From NCBI GenBank assembly GCA_018725565.1, contig QLUR01000019.1, forward strand, positions 1-50,991: 50,991 nucleotides of DNA. The letters are read 5' to 3'. Origin of the DNA: Bacillota bacterium. GTDB taxonomy: Bacteria; Bacillota; Dethiobacteria; Dethiobacterales; Dethiobacteraceae. Of this stretch, positions 18,213 to 27,095 are shown one piece after another. The stretch's first letter is position 1. Each line of letters begins with the position of its first letter. The translations under genes and the position numbers were made by a program. The notes beneath the pieces are model-generated. The model was not told where the DNA came from. It saw nothing but the letters and a program-made list of their open reading frames with translations, and did not search any database.

Positions 18213-18683
18213 GTGCAGGATTATTATACCGTATCTGAAGTGGCGGAAATGAGGAACGTTAACGCCGAGACAGTCAGGCGCTGGCTGCGAACCGGCAAAT
18301 TAAAAGGACAACGCCTGGGTGGTACCAAATCGGGCTGGCGCATCCATCGTCATGATTTGACGCTGGCAGAGGACGCAAACGCAGAACCGGAACAGCGCGT
18401 TGTTGACCTGATTAAGCACATGCTGGAAGACAGGGCCATGTTCAACCAGTTTGCCCGTGATGTGCTCTACCAGTTAAAAAGGACTACCCGGCACCTCCTG
18501 CCGGAAGAAACAACCGAAATGTTTCTGGCCCGCACAAAAGCCAAAGACCCGGACCTTACCGCCGAACTTTGGCGTCACCGGGTAACAGAGCAAAAAGAGT
18601 TGCTGGAAGAAACTTGCCGCCTGCTGGAAAAAAACTATGAGAACTGTAAAAAACACTGGAAGCAAAAGACATCAGGCCGTTAG
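18213..18683 (+). CDS. MerR/excisionase-like helix-turn-helix protein
   Basis: A 156-residue protein starting at GTG 18213. The N-terminus (YYTVSEVAEMRNVNAETVRRWLRTGKL, residues about 4-30) is a winged helix-turn-helix of the excisionase/MerR type. It is followed by a helical, charged region rich in Glu/Lys (about 95-156), probably a coiled coil. No ligand domain is seen. It may be a small DNA-binding regulator; target and function are unknown. It ends in a terminator stem shared with the convergent DUF166 gene, the two stop codons overlapping in the loop. Confidence 0.75.
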   Translation: MQDYYTVSEVAEMRNVNAETVRRWLRTGKLKGQRLGGTKSGWRIHRHDLTLAEDANAEPEQRVVDLIKHMLEDRAMFNQFARDVLYQLKRTTRHLLPEETTEMFLARTKAKDPDLTAELWRHRVTEQKELLEETCRLLEKNYENCKKHWKQKTSGR

Positions 18684-18702
18684 TACCTGATGTCTTTTGC
18701 TT
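18660..18702. terminator. Bidirectional terminator shared by convergent genes
   Basis: Perfect 17-bp stem (18660-18676 with 18686-18702) around a 9-base loop. The loop holds both stop codons: TAG of the HTH gene at 18681-18683 and TAA of the DUF166 gene at 18680-18682 on the other strand. Each arm is T-rich at its 3' side, so it can stop transcription from both directions. The stem also encodes the last residues of both proteins. Confidence 0.85.
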
Positions 18703-19423
18703 TGCTTTTCTGCAGCGCCTTGGCTATGCTGTCGTTAAAGATCCGGCCGGAGCTATGCATGATGGTGTTTATGCCATGCCATGTCTGGATAAACTTCATG
18801 GAAGCAAGACAAGGGTAGCTCAGGGCAATCAACCCGGAAGCCGGGACAGCCCCGGCCGCAGCCAGCCCCAGTATGCGGCCCGCGGTATATTCAGTCGACC
18901 CGCAAGGCGAGCCGCGCAGTACACTTACCCCGGCAATTTTCCCCTCGCTGTCAACGCTGACCTCCAGCACCGGCTTCCCGAAGTTGGCGGCAAACCGGCT
19001 GATATTACCGTCAGAATAATGTTCCGTCGAGTCTCCGCAGCCAACGGTTTCTGTATCGAGCGAGCAGAGCGGCTCGGCAAAAACAACATTCGCTGAAAGC
19101 CGGCCGATTTCACGGCGCAGCTGATGACGCAGCCCGGGCGGAAGCCAGGCGGAGTTGTCAACCGCAACTATCACTGACCGGGCAGCGCTTTTTTGGACCA
19201 GGGCGGGCAACAGTTGCGCTGCCTCCGGAGTTTCCGCTAAATGTAAAATTAAATCAGCGGACATTTCTTCCGCAGGCAGGTATTTTTCCGGTTCATCAAC
19301 GATCGGCTCGCTGATTGCCGGCACGGTCCAGCAGCTGACCTGCCACTCCAAAGGAGCCTTCGCCCGCAGATGTTCGGTTATTCTCTGCCCGTAAAATCCT
19401 TGACAAACCAGTAACAGCTTCAT
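18680..19423 (-). CDS. DUF166 family protein
   Basis: Resembles the DUF166 family, found in methanogens and anaerobic Firmicutes and of unknown function. ATG 19423 is preferred (247 residues) because AAGGTG lies 7 bases before it; a TTG two codons upstream is too close to that site. Visible features are an N-terminal MKLLLVCQGFYGQRI stretch with a flavodoxin-like start, and cysteines in SYPCL, SPCGST and VGCGDST. The SPCGST-x-x-TA motif is typical of the family. It is the last gene of the cca-M50-trpS-scpA-scpB run. Confidence 0.75.
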   Translation of the reverse strand: MKLLLVCQGFYGQRITEHLRAKAPLEWQVSCWTVPAISEPIVDEPEKYLPAEEMSADLILHLAETPEAAQLLPALVQKSAARSVIVAVDNSAWLPPGLRHQLRREIGRLSANVVFAEPLCSLDTETVGCGDSTEHYSDGNISRFAANFGKPVLEVSVDSEGKIAGVSVLRGSPCGSTEYTAGRILGLAAAGAVPASGLIALSYPCLASMKFIQTWHGINTIMHSSGRIFNDSIAKALQKSKAKDIRY

Positions 19424-19509
19424 TGTCAATCACCTTCATCCTGCTAAATTTGCCGCACCGTAAAGCGTATACTGCTTATTGGCAATATAATCCTTTGTGC
19501 AGGAATCTA

Positions 19510-20031
19510 TTACGGGTGTTTGCCGTCGTCGCCCTGTACCGGCCTCGGCAATTCGCTTAAATCCTTCAGTCCGAAGTATCTGAGGAATTCCTTGGTCGTA
19601 CCGTAAAGAAGCGGGCGGCCTGGAACATCTTTGCGGCCGGCAACCCGGATAAACCTTCTTTTGAGCAAAGTATCAAGCACACCGTCAACCTTCACGCCGC
19701 GAACCGCTTCGATATCAATGCGTGTCACGGGTTGACGATAGGCAATGATACCCAGTGTTTCCAGCGCCGCTTGCGAAAGGGTGTAGCGATTTTCTTCACG
19801 GGAAAGTTTTTCCGCTACCCCCGCCGCCTCCGGTTTGGTAGCCAACTGATACCCGCGGGCCACGCTCATGACCTGCAAGCCGCGGTCGGCGGCCTTATAT
19901 TCATTTTGCAGCACATCCAAGCAGCAGCGAACATCCCTGACCGCGGCACCGGTGATTTCAGCCATCTTGTCCGCCGTCAGCGGCTCCTCGGCCACAAACA
20001 GCACTGCTTCCAACAGTGGTTTAAGTTCCAC
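19510..20031 (-). CDS. scpB: Segregation and condensation protein B
   Basis: ScpB is the winged-helix kleisin partner of the Smc-ScpA condensin, needed for chromosome segregation. The 173-residue product shows two winged-helix units, with the conserved QAALETLGIIAYRQPVTR and IEAVRGVKVDGVLDTLLKR segments. The GTG start overlaps the end of scpA by 11 bases, so the two partners are translationally coupled. Confidence 0.95.
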   Translation of the reverse strand: MELKPLLEAVLFVAEEPLTADKMAEITGAAVRDVRCCLDVLQNEYKAADRGLQVMSVARGYQLATKPEAAGVAEKLSREENRYTLSQAALETLGIIAYRQPVTRIDIEAVRGVKVDGVLDTLLKRRFIRVAGRKDVPGRPLLYGTTKEFLRYFGLKDLSELPRPVQGDDGKHP

Positions 20032-20779
20032 CCGTTTCCTGCCTCCCGGCTACATTTCGCTTGCAAATCAAAAGGCCGAACGGCTTTTCCTGCCAGACGC
20101 TGACTTTGCGCAGACGAATTAATTCCAGCAGGGCAAAAAAAGTAACTATGATCGCGGCAACGCTTGGCCGCTCCGGAAACAGCTCCCTAAAATCTAGGCC
20201 GTCAAGGTGTCCGGCCAGTTTTTTTAGCACCTGTTTCATTTTGTCGCGGATGGAAAGCTCATAGGTATGAACTTCCTGAGGCTGCGTTTCAAGACGCGAA
20301 AGCAGGAGCTGAAAGGCATTGAGTAAGCAGGCGAGCCCGTCGGCACCCGCAGTCTCATATGTCGGGTTGACCATGACCGTTTTGCCGCTTGGCGACCGGA
20401 CAAAGACTCGTTTCTGCTCTTGCTCACAGCGGCGTAATTCCCTGGCTACAGTTTGAAAATAACGGTATTCCAGCAGGCGCTGTACCAGTTCTTCTTCCGA
20501 GAAAACCGAAGGCGTACTCTCTTCCGGCTCATTGTCAGGTACTTGCACTCCGGGCAGGAGCCTTTTTGATTTCAATTTCAGCAAGGTAGCAGCCATCACC
20601 AGAAATTCGGCCGCCACCTCCACGTTCAGTTCACTCAGCTCCTGCAAATAGGCCAGATATTGCGTCGTGATTTCCGATACAGAAATGCTGCAAATATCAA
20701 CTTCCGCCTGCTCAATCAGGTGGAACAACAGCGCAAAAGGTCCTTCAAAAAGTGGCAGCCGGACACAATATTCTTCCAC
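20021..20779 (-). CDS. scpA: Segregation and condensation protein A
   Basis: ScpA is the kleisin subunit bridging the Smc heads. At 252 residues it has the N-terminal Smc-neck-binding part (LPLFEGPFALLFHLIEQAEVDI, residues about 8-29). A variable middle and a C-terminal winged helix (FFALLELIRLRKVSVWQEKPFG) follow. It overlaps scpB and follows trpS by 30 bases on the same strand. Confidence 0.95.
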   Translation of the reverse strand: MEEYCVRLPLFEGPFALLFHLIEQAEVDICSISVSEITTQYLAYLQELSELNVEVAAEFLVMAATLLKLKSKRLLPGVQVPDNEPEESTPSVFSEEELVQRLLEYRYFQTVARELRRCEQEQKRVFVRSPSGKTVMVNPTYETAGADGLACLLNAFQLLLSRLETQPQEVHTYELSIRDKMKQVLKKLAGHLDGLDFRELFPERPSVAAIIVTFFALLELIRLRKVSVWQEKPFGLLICKRNVAGRQETGGT

Positions 20780-20808
20780 GTCTTCCCTTCCTCGTAAGCG
20801 CTTTACGC

Positions 20809-21798
20809 CTATAACTTAAGGTGCATGGCCTCACGCACCACTTCCATCGTTTCCAAGGCCGTCCTTTTCGCCCGTACGGCGCCTTCCGCCAGTATTTCGC
20901 GCAGATAATCCCTGTCCCCTGCTATCCTTTTCCGCCGCTCATAAACAGGTGCCAGAAAGCGGACCAGCTTTTCTGCCAGTTCCGCCTTGCACTGGACGCA
21001 GCCGACCTCCCCCCGGCGGCAGGCATCAGCTACCCGCAGGGATTCACTGGAGTTAAACACACCGTGAAAAGAATAAACTGTACAAACATCCGGGTTTCCT
21101 GGGTCGTCTTTGCGTATTCTGCCAGGGTCGGTAATCATCATTCTGACCTTGCGGCGGACTTCCTCCGGTTCGTCGGACATTTCTATAGTATTTCCGTATG
21201 ATTTGCTCATCTTGCGGCCGTCAATACCAGGCAGCAGCTTTACCTGATTGAGAATAGTCGCCGGTTCGGGGAAAACCGGTTTATATAAAAAGTTGAAACG
21301 CCTGGCCACTTCACGGGTCATTTCAATATGCGGCGCCTGATCCTCGCCCACCGGAACGGCATGTGCCCGGTAAATCAAAATGTCCGCCGCCTGCAGCAGA
21401 GGGTAGCCGAGAAAACCGTAAGTCGCCAGGTTTTTCTCCCGCAACTGTTCAATCTGGTCTTTGTAGGTAGGGCAGCGCTCCAGCCAAGAAAGCGGTGTAA
21501 TCATTGACAGCAAAAGATGCAGCTCCGCATGTTCCAATACATCTGACTGTCGAAAAATCACGCTTTTCTGCGGATCCAGACCGGCGGCCAGCCAGTCGGT
21601 CACCATCTGGTAGGTGTTTTCCACAAGGTCATGCGGGTTTTCGTATTCCGTGGTCAGGGCATGCCAGTCCACCACGCAAAAGAAACAGCGCCAGTCTTCC
21701 TGCAGCCTTACCCAATTTTCCAGAGCGCCGAGCAGGTTGCCCAGCTGCAGCCGCCCGGTGGGCCGCATCCCGCTTAAAATCACTTGTTGTTCAGCCAA
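20809..21798 (-). CDS. trpS: Tryptophanyl-tRNA synthetase
   Basis: Charges tRNA-Trp; class I aminoacyl-tRNA synthetase of 329 residues. The HIGH-like motif is in GMRPTGRLQLGNLLGAL (residues about 10-26) and the KMSKS loop is exact (DGRKMSKSYGN). No T-box leader lies in the short spacer upstream, so expression probably depends on read-through from cca and the M50 protease gene. Confidence 0.96.
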   Translation of the reverse strand: MAEQQVILSGMRPTGRLQLGNLLGALENWVRLQEDWRCFFCVVDWHALTTEYENPHDLVENTYQMVTDWLAAGLDPQKSVIFRQSDVLEHAELHLLLSMITPLSWLERCPTYKDQIEQLREKNLATYGFLGYPLLQAADILIYRAHAVPVGEDQAPHIEMTREVARRFNFLYKPVFPEPATILNQVKLLPGIDGRKMSKSYGNTIEMSDEPEEVRRKVRMMITDPGRIRKDDPGNPDVCTVYSFHGVFNSSESLRVADACRRGEVGCVQCKAELAEKLVRFLAPVYERRKRIAGDRDYLREILAEGAVRAKRTALETMEVVREAMHLKL

Positions 21799-21833
21799 TT
21801 CGTCATTCTCCTTCCCATTGTTGCGGGGGCAAT

Positions 21834-22460
21834 TTACAGGCCTCTGCCGGTTAAAATTGCGGTGATTGCCAGGATTACCCCAATAGCGCCGGCAGCCAGC
21901 GGCTGCAGGAGGCGCGGCAGGATGCCGCTGAAAATCAGGAGGATCAGAATCAGCGGGCCGTATTGCTCCAGCTGGCTGAAACTATAAGCTATGTTGCGGG
22001 GTAAAAAATAGGCTAAAACCTTGGATCCATCAAGTGGCGGGAACGGCAGCAGGTTAAAGACGCCGAGAAAAACATTGTAGATAAAGGTAGCTGTCATCAG
22101 TTCCCTGACAAGTTGGTGCTGATAAAGCAACGGCAAGGCGGCAAAAAGCAGGCTGAACAGGAGCGCCAGCAAAAAATTAGCAGCAGGCCCGGCCAAGCCC
22201 ACGAGGAACATGCCGCGGCGGCGATCCCCCTTAAAATACAAGGGGTTTACCGGCACCGGCTTAGCCCAGCCGAAACCAACAAGCCACAGTGCCAGCAGCC
22301 CAATCGGGTCAAGATGCGCCAGTGGGTTCAGCGTTAGCCGGCCGTGTTCTTTAGCTGTTGGATCACCAAGGCGGTATGCGATCAGCCCGTGAGCCGCTTC
22401 ATGTACGGTAAGCGCCAGCAACAGGGCCGGAATACGCACCAAAAGGTCATCGGTCAGCAT
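21834..22460 (-). CDS. Site-2 protease-like M50 membrane metallopeptidase
   Basis: Integral membrane zinc protease of the short Rip/YwhC type (208 residues from ATG 22460). The zinc motif HEAAH is at residues 20-24 in the first helix (TVHEAAHGL). The third-ligand motif is in LLPFPPLDG, and about five membrane helices are apparent. ATG 22460 is chosen because AAAGGA lies at fair spacing; it overlaps the last codons of the cca gene. In related bacteria this gene also sits next to trpS, scpA and scpB. Substrate unknown. Confidence 0.9.
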   Translation of the reverse strand: MLTDDLLVRIPALLLALTVHEAAHGLIAYRLGDPTAKEHGRLTLNPLAHLDPIGLLALWLVGFGWAKPVPVNPLYFKGDRRRGMFLVGLAGPAANFLLALLFSLLFAALPLLYQHQLVRELMTATFIYNVFLGVFNLLPFPPLDGSKVLAYFLPRNIAYSFSQLEQYGPLILILLIFSGILPRLLQPLAAGAIGVILAITAILTGRGL

Positions 22461-25092
22461 GGTGGTCTGGTCCTTTCTCATACTCTTCTTCAGCAAACAA
22501 CTGTTTAATCAACGCCATTTCTGCCTCCTTTGAGCTGACACGCCCGTCAAGCCTTGCTAGCCGTACGGCCCGCAACACGCGCTGAAAACGCGGGCCGGGC
22601 TGATAACCCATACGGACCAGGTCGTCGCCGCTGACACCGGGTTTTTGGTGACGCAGTTTTTCCCAGTAAAGAGAGGTAGCCTCCCAGATTCGGCTGGAAC
22701 TGCTTTCCGCCCTTAGCAACAGCAGTGTTTCTACCGGTTGACCGGTTAAAGCATAATAAATCCGGCCGGCGGAAAGCGGTTCCGCTGCTTGCAATAATTC
22801 CAGCAGGTCCGGCACGGCTTGTACCGCGGCCAGCAAGCGTTCCCGTTCCTCACGGTGCAGACGCAACCTGCGGCTTAAATGTCGAATTTCCTGAAAGGGC
22901 ATTTCCTGCAGCAGCGCCGCGAGATACAAGACGGACGGCAGCGGTGCGGCGTCAGGCCAGGCACGGGCAGCAAATTTAATCATCTCCCGCACTGACCGCA
23001 GGCGCTGGCGAATCTGCTCCCCAAGGCGCACCCCAGGGAAAAGGTCCGCGGCTACCCCAAGTTCGAAGTAGCGGCTCAAAATCTCCGGGGCCTTCTCTTC
23101 CAGCCAAACCGGTTTCAGCTCTTCATACAGACGCTCCTTGCTTACTTTTCCCAGCAGCCTGGAATGTACGGCGTTTTCCAGCAGCGAACGGGTCGTCTCC
23201 TCCAAAGCAAAGCCAAAACGCTGCTCAAAACGGATAGCCCGCAGCAACCGTAAGGGGTCTTCCACAAAGCTCAGGTTGTAAAGAATCCGTATCAGTCCGT
23301 TATCTAAATCTTGTGTGCCGTGGAAATAATCGTGCAGTTCGCCGAAGTGAGGAGCATTAAGGGCGCAGGCCAGCGTGTTGATGGTAAAGTCACGGCGGAA
23401 AAGGTCTTTTTTCAGGCTGCTCTGCTCCACTTCCGGCAGTGCCGCCGGCCTGGCATAAAACTCCTGGCGTGAACTGGCCAGGTCAACCCTGGTACCGTCT
23501 GCAAACTGCAGTTGTGCCGTGCCAAACTGTTCATGGACTTTCAGACGGCCGGCCAGGAGTTCGTTGAGTCTGCCGGCAAAGGCAATCGCCTCCCCCTCGA
23601 CCACCAGGTCCAGGTCCTGCGTAGGCAACCCCAACAACAGGTCACGGACAAATCCTCCTACCACATAAACGCGGACGTTTTCCCTGTCCGCCTTTTGTCC
23701 CACCAGCAAAAGCAAGCTCTGCAACTGCCTGGACAGGCGCTCTTTAAACAGCGGAGTCAGGTCCTCACCGTGTTGCGGCAGGGAGCTGCTCACGGCGCAG
23801 TTTATTTTCGGCACACCCTCCAGATTACGCAATACATCGGTTCGGGTAACGATGCCGACAATATTTTCTGACTCAAGTACCGGCAGGCGGCCCACGTTAT
23901 GTTCGATCATGATCTGCTGCAGCTTTTTTACCGGCATTTCCGGAGCAGCAATCAGCGGGTTCCGGTTCATGTAACCTTTGACCGGAGCATGGCCGAAACC
24001 GTGATGGGCTGCCTTTTCCAGGTCGCGCCGGGAAATGATGCCCACCAGTTTCTCTCCTTCTACTACAGGGAAGCCGCTATGCCCGTAACGGAGCATTAGT
24101 TCCCGCGCCCGGTCCACCGGAGTTTCCGGTTCAATGCTCCGTACCGGAGACGACATAATATCCTTGGCCGCTGTTACCGGAAACAACTGCTGGTACATGA
24201 CAGCGGTCAGCTTTTCCTTTACTTCCTGCAGGGAGCTGCCCTTGACAGTCGCTGAGGCTGCCCGGGCATGGCCCTTGCCGCCAAAAGGTGTCAATACCTG
24301 CGTCAGGTCAAAATGGTCCAGCCTGCTGCGGCCCACGATATAGATGCGGTCCTCCATGGCCACTACGGAGAAAACTATATCCACATCCTCAATTTCAATC
24401 AGTTTATGGGTCAGCAACGCCAACCCGCCGACGTAGTCGGCGCTGTCTGCGAAAGTAACGGCCACGCGCACTCCGTGCGGTTCATGGTATTCGGTAGCGG
24501 CCAGCAGCTCATCCAGGATGGAGCGTTGTCCTTCACTGAGCGGTTTATGCAAAAACTCGTTGACCACCCGCACGTTGACGCCTGCCTGCCACAAGCGGTG
24601 CAGCATGGCAACATCACGTTCAGAAGTCCCTGTATATGTCAGGCAGCCGGTATCCTCATAAATTCCCAGCGCAAACAGCGTCGCCTCAAACGGTGACAGC
24701 GGCAGTTGCAGTTCTAAAATTTTTTCCATCAGCAGCGTGGTCGTCGCCCCCACCGCTTCACCCACCAGCAAAGAAGCCGGGAGGTCATCATCAGCCGGAG
24801 GATGATGGTCATACACATGGATTTGCGCCACCCGCTCCAGGAGAGCAGCAGGCAGTGCCAATCGCTCCTTTTGTCGCGTGTCAGTCACAACCAGCATTTC
24901 AAGCTGCGACAGGTCCACTTCTCTGGGAGAACGGATATTCAGCACATCCTTATACAGGGAGGCAAACTCCTGAACATTTTGATTTAAAACCCCGGGGGAG
25001 AGCAAAACAGCTCCCGGGTACAACTTGCCTGCGGCAACCATGGATGCCAATGCATCAAAATCAGCGTTCTTGTGTGTGGTCACAGCACGCAT
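22447..25092 (-). CDS. DHH-CBS-tRNA nucleotidyltransferase fusion
   Basis: An 881-residue multidomain protein. Residues 1-300 form a DHH/DHHA1 phosphoesterase with HKNADFDALAS, YDHH (94-97), EDTGC and a GGKGHARA-type end. Two CBS domains follow (about 310-360 and 373-425). The poly(A) polymerase-type nucleotidyltransferase starts near 470 with VGGFVRDLLLG and the DLDLVVEG catalytic aspartates, then helical RNA-binding domains. This layout is known in clostridia and Aquifex/Thermotoga, where it acts as an A-adding tRNA enzyme. Which bases it adds here, and what the DHH part cleaves, cannot be read from the sequence. First gene of its operon. Confidence 0.92.
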   Translation of the reverse strand: MRAVTTHKNADFDALASMVAAGKLYPGAVLLSPGVLNQNVQEFASLYKDVLNIRSPREVDLSQLEMLVVTDTRQKERLALPAALLERVAQIHVYDHHPPADDDLPASLLVGEAVGATTTLLMEKILELQLPLSPFEATLFALGIYEDTGCLTYTGTSERDVAMLHRLWQAGVNVRVVNEFLHKPLSEGQRSILDELLAATEYHEPHGVRVAVTFADSADYVGGLALLTHKLIEIEDVDIVFSVVAMEDRIYIVGRSRLDHFDLTQVLTPFGGKGHARAASATVKGSSLQEVKEKLTAVMYQQLFPVTAAKDIMSSPVRSIEPETPVDRARELMLRYGHSGFPVVEGEKLVGIISRRDLEKAAHHGFGHAPVKGYMNRNPLIAAPEMPVKKLQQIMIEHNVGRLPVLESENIVGIVTRTDVLRNLEGVPKINCAVSSSLPQHGEDLTPLFKERLSRQLQSLLLLVGQKADRENVRVYVVGGFVRDLLLGLPTQDLDLVVEGEAIAFAGRLNELLAGRLKVHEQFGTAQLQFADGTRVDLASSRQEFYARPAALPEVEQSSLKKDLFRRDFTINTLACALNAPHFGELHDYFHGTQDLDNGLIRILYNLSFVEDPLRLLRAIRFEQRFGFALEETTRSLLENAVHSRLLGKVSKERLYEELKPVWLEEKAPEILSRYFELGVAADLFPGVRLGEQIRQRLRSVREMIKFAARAWPDAAPLPSVLYLAALLQEMPFQEIRHLSRRLRLHREERERLLAAVQAVPDLLELLQAAEPLSAGRIYYALTGQPVETLLLLRAESSSSRIWEATSLYWEKLRHQKPGVSGDDLVRMGYQPGPRFQRVLRAVRLARLDGRVSSKEAEMALIKQLFAEEEYEKGPDHHADR

Positions 25093-25125
25093 ACCTTACC
25101 TGCTCTCCTCTCCAAATCCTTCCCC

Positions 25126-25154
25126 ATTATACCATAAACGTACGGCAAACCCAA
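25126..25154 (-). promoter_or_regulatory. Extended -10 promoter for the cca operon
   Basis: The minus strand has TGGTATAAT (extended -10; TATAAT at 25126-25131) with a weak TTGGGT (25149-25154) 17 bases upstream. It lies 34 bases ahead of the cca start and next to the spoVA terminator. Confidence 0.55.
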
Positions 25155-25156
25155 CA

Positions 25157-25182
25157 AAAAAACGGGTCTTATCCCGTTTTTT
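25157..25182. terminator. Terminator between spoVAE and cca
   Basis: A 10-bp stem (AAAAAACGGG / CCCGTTTTTT) with a 6-base loop and T-runs on both strands. It ends the spoVAC-D-E transcript on the minus strand and insulates the cca promoter. Confidence 0.85.
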
Positions 25183-25215
25183 CAGCCTTGCGCAGTTTGC
25201 TGTCCCTTGCATTAT

Positions 25216-25569
25216 TTATCCTTTGGGCTTAAACAGCAAAGCAATAAAAAAACCAAACACGATGGCAGCGGTGATGCCGGAGCTGGTCAGCTTGAACATC
25301 CCGGTCAGGACGCCAATGATACCGGAGCGTTCTGCTTCTGCCACTGCTCCCTTCACTAAAGCGTCACCGAAGCTGGAAATCGGCACCGTAGCACCGGCGC
25401 CCGCAAACTGGACTAGCGGCTCATACAGCCCCAGCCCGGACAAAACCGCTCCTGCTACTACCATACCAGACAGGACATGCGCAGGTGTCAGAGGCGTCAG
25501 GTCGAGCAGCAGCTGCCCGATAACACAAATCAACCCACCAACCAGAAAAGCTGTTAAGTATGTCCCCAC
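25216..25569 (-). CDS. spoVAE: Stage V sporulation protein AE
   Basis: Membrane component of the SpoVA channel that moves dipicolinic acid into the forespore and out at germination. The 117-residue product is almost all membrane helix, with the family core LLLDLTPLTPAHVLSGMVV and GAGATVPISSFG. It overlaps spoVAD by 16 bases and ends 34 bases before a strong terminator. Confidence 0.93.
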   Translation of the reverse strand: MGTYLTAFLVGGLICVIGQLLLDLTPLTPAHVLSGMVVAGAVLSGLGLYEPLVQFAGAGATVPISSFGDALVKGAVAEAERSGIIGVLTGMFKLTSSGITAAIVFGFFIALLFKPKG

Positions 25570-26582
25570 TTGGTTTCACCCCCCTTCGTCGTCTCAAACA
25601 GGATAGCCTGGGCAATACAGGGAATGCTGTCTCCCTGCAGGTACGAAGTGGGGCTGTGCAGCGCGCCGGTAGGCACCACCAGAATGCGCCGCAAATCGCC
25701 CTGTCGCAGGCGCTTGAACAGATGGGCAATTGTAACGATGGCCGAACAGGCGCACCCGCTTGCGCCGGCCTCTACCTGCTGGTGGCTGTAATACATCATC
25801 ACACCGCAGTCTATGTAGCGATCGCTGATATCCAACCCCTGCCGCTCCAGCAACGCGATGTTCACCTCTCTCCCCACCGTTCCCAGGTCGCCGGTAGCTA
25901 TCAGGTCCACCTGCTTTGGCTCAAGTCCGCTATCCTGGAAATGGCTGTAAATGGTGTCGGCGGCAGCCGGTGCCATCGCCGTCCCCATATTAAAAGGGTT
26001 TTTGATTCCCAGGTCATGTACCTTGCCGACGGTGACCGCCCTGACCAAAATATCGCCTTCCAGGCCAAGGACCACGGCTCCGGCTCCGGTGGCTGTCCAC
26101 TGGGCGGTGGCCGGACGCTGGACACCGTATTCCGTAGGGTAACGGTATTGCCTCTCAGCCCCGCAGTTATGGCTGCCTGTTATTCCCAGCACTGTGTCAG
26201 CAAACCCGGCATCCACCAGCACGGTGCCCAGAGCCACAATTTCGCCAAAGGTGGAACAGGCTCCGTACAGTCCGAAATAGGGAATGCTAAGTTCTCTGGC
26301 CACAAAGCCGGAGGAAATAATCTGGTTTAGCAGGTCTCCGGCCAGCAGGAAATCAACCTCCCGGTCAGTTACCCCTGCTTTCTGCATGGCCAGTGCCGCC
26401 GCCTCCAGAAACATCCGCCGCTCTCCCCGTTCGAAGCTGTTCTCCCCGGCACGCACATCCTGATGCACCTTGTCAAAATCAGGGCCAAAAGGTCCAAGCC
26501 CTTCTTTAGGGCCTGCTACTGCCGCCGCTCCCTGTATTCGAGGCGGTTTGTCAAAAAACAAAGTCTGTCCCCGCTTTTTCAT
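25554..26582 (-). CDS. spoVAD: Stage V sporulation protein AD
   Basis: Soluble thiolase-fold SpoVA component that binds dipicolinic acid. The 342-residue product shows the conserved YGACSTFGE, GITGSHNCGAERQYRYP and ATGDLGTVGRE segments. It overlaps both spoVAC (4 bases) and spoVAE (16 bases), indicating a coupled operon. Confidence 0.95.
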   Translation of the reverse strand: MKKRGQTLFFDKPPRIQGAAAVAGPKEGLGPFGPDFDKVHQDVRAGENSFERGERRMFLEAAALAMQKAGVTDREVDFLLAGDLLNQIISSGFVARELSIPYFGLYGACSTFGEIVALGTVLVDAGFADTVLGITGSHNCGAERQYRYPTEYGVQRPATAQWTATGAGAVVLGLEGDILVRAVTVGKVHDLGIKNPFNMGTAMAPAAADTIYSHFQDSGLEPKQVDLIATGDLGTVGREVNIALLERQGLDISDRYIDCGVMMYYSHQQVEAGASGCACSAIVTIAHLFKRLRQGDLRRILVVPTGALHSPTSYLQGDSIPCIAQAILFETTKGGETKWGHT

Positions 26583-27043
26583 AGGGCATAAAGCAGTCCG
26601 ACGATAAAGGCTGCTACTACCCCAAAAACTATCACTGAGCCTGCCAGGCTGAACATTTTCCCACCTACGCCAAGCACAAGGCCCTCCCGGCGAAATTCCA
26701 TGGCCGCTGCCGTAATGGCGTTGGCAAAACCGGTTACCGGGACGGCAGTCCCAGCCCCGGCCACCCGGGCCAGGTTATCGAAAAAGCCGAGCCCCGTGGC
26801 CAGCGACCCCAGAAATATAATGGCCGCCACAGTCGGGTTGCCGGCCTGTTCCGGCGTAAACCCCAGCCTGATAAAAGTATTTTTGATAAACTGGCCCAGT
26901 ACGCAAATCAGGCCTCCCACCACAAAAGCATAAAATAGGTTTTTGGCCAGCGGCGGCTTGGGCTGTTTTGGCCCATAAATGCTTTTATACTCGCTGATCT
27001 TCTCCTCGGCCTGCCTTTTTTCCAGCTCAGCATGTCTTGTCAT
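26579..27043 (-). CDS. spoVAC: Stage V sporulation protein AC
   Basis: Membrane SpoVA component; SpoVAC of B. subtilis is a mechanosensitive channel. The 154-residue product has a soluble N-terminus (about 1-30) and then several membrane helices, with NLFYAFVVGGLICVLGQF and GAGTAVPVTGFANA as family landmarks. The start is preceded by GGAGGTGG. A terminator hairpin lies only about 11 bases before the coding start, so its promoter is not obvious; a forespore (sigma-G) promoter is expected from the known biology but I could not place one. Confidence 0.94.
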   Translation of the reverse strand: MTRHAELEKRQAEEKISEYKSIYGPKQPKPPLAKNLFYAFVVGGLICVLGQFIKNTFIRLGFTPEQAGNPTVAAIIFLGSLATGLGFFDNLARVAGAGTAVPVTGFANAITAAAMEFRREGLVLGVGGKMFSLAGSVIVFGVVAAFIVGLLYAL

Positions 27044-27053
27044 CTGCCACCTC

Positions 27054-27079
27054 CAAGAAAAGCCCTCCCGAGGGAGGGC
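27054..27079 (-). terminator. Terminator after the dodecin gene
   Basis: The minus strand folds GCCCTCC(CTCG)GGAGGGC (27062-27079), followed by TTTTCTT. It sits between dodecin and the spoVAC ribosome-binding site. Confidence 0.8.
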
Positions 27080-27095
27080 CCGAGTTCTGTTTGTT

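Noticed and set aside
21799-21833. Possible T-box before trpS
   Set aside because: The spacer is only about 35 bases, with no specifier-type structure.
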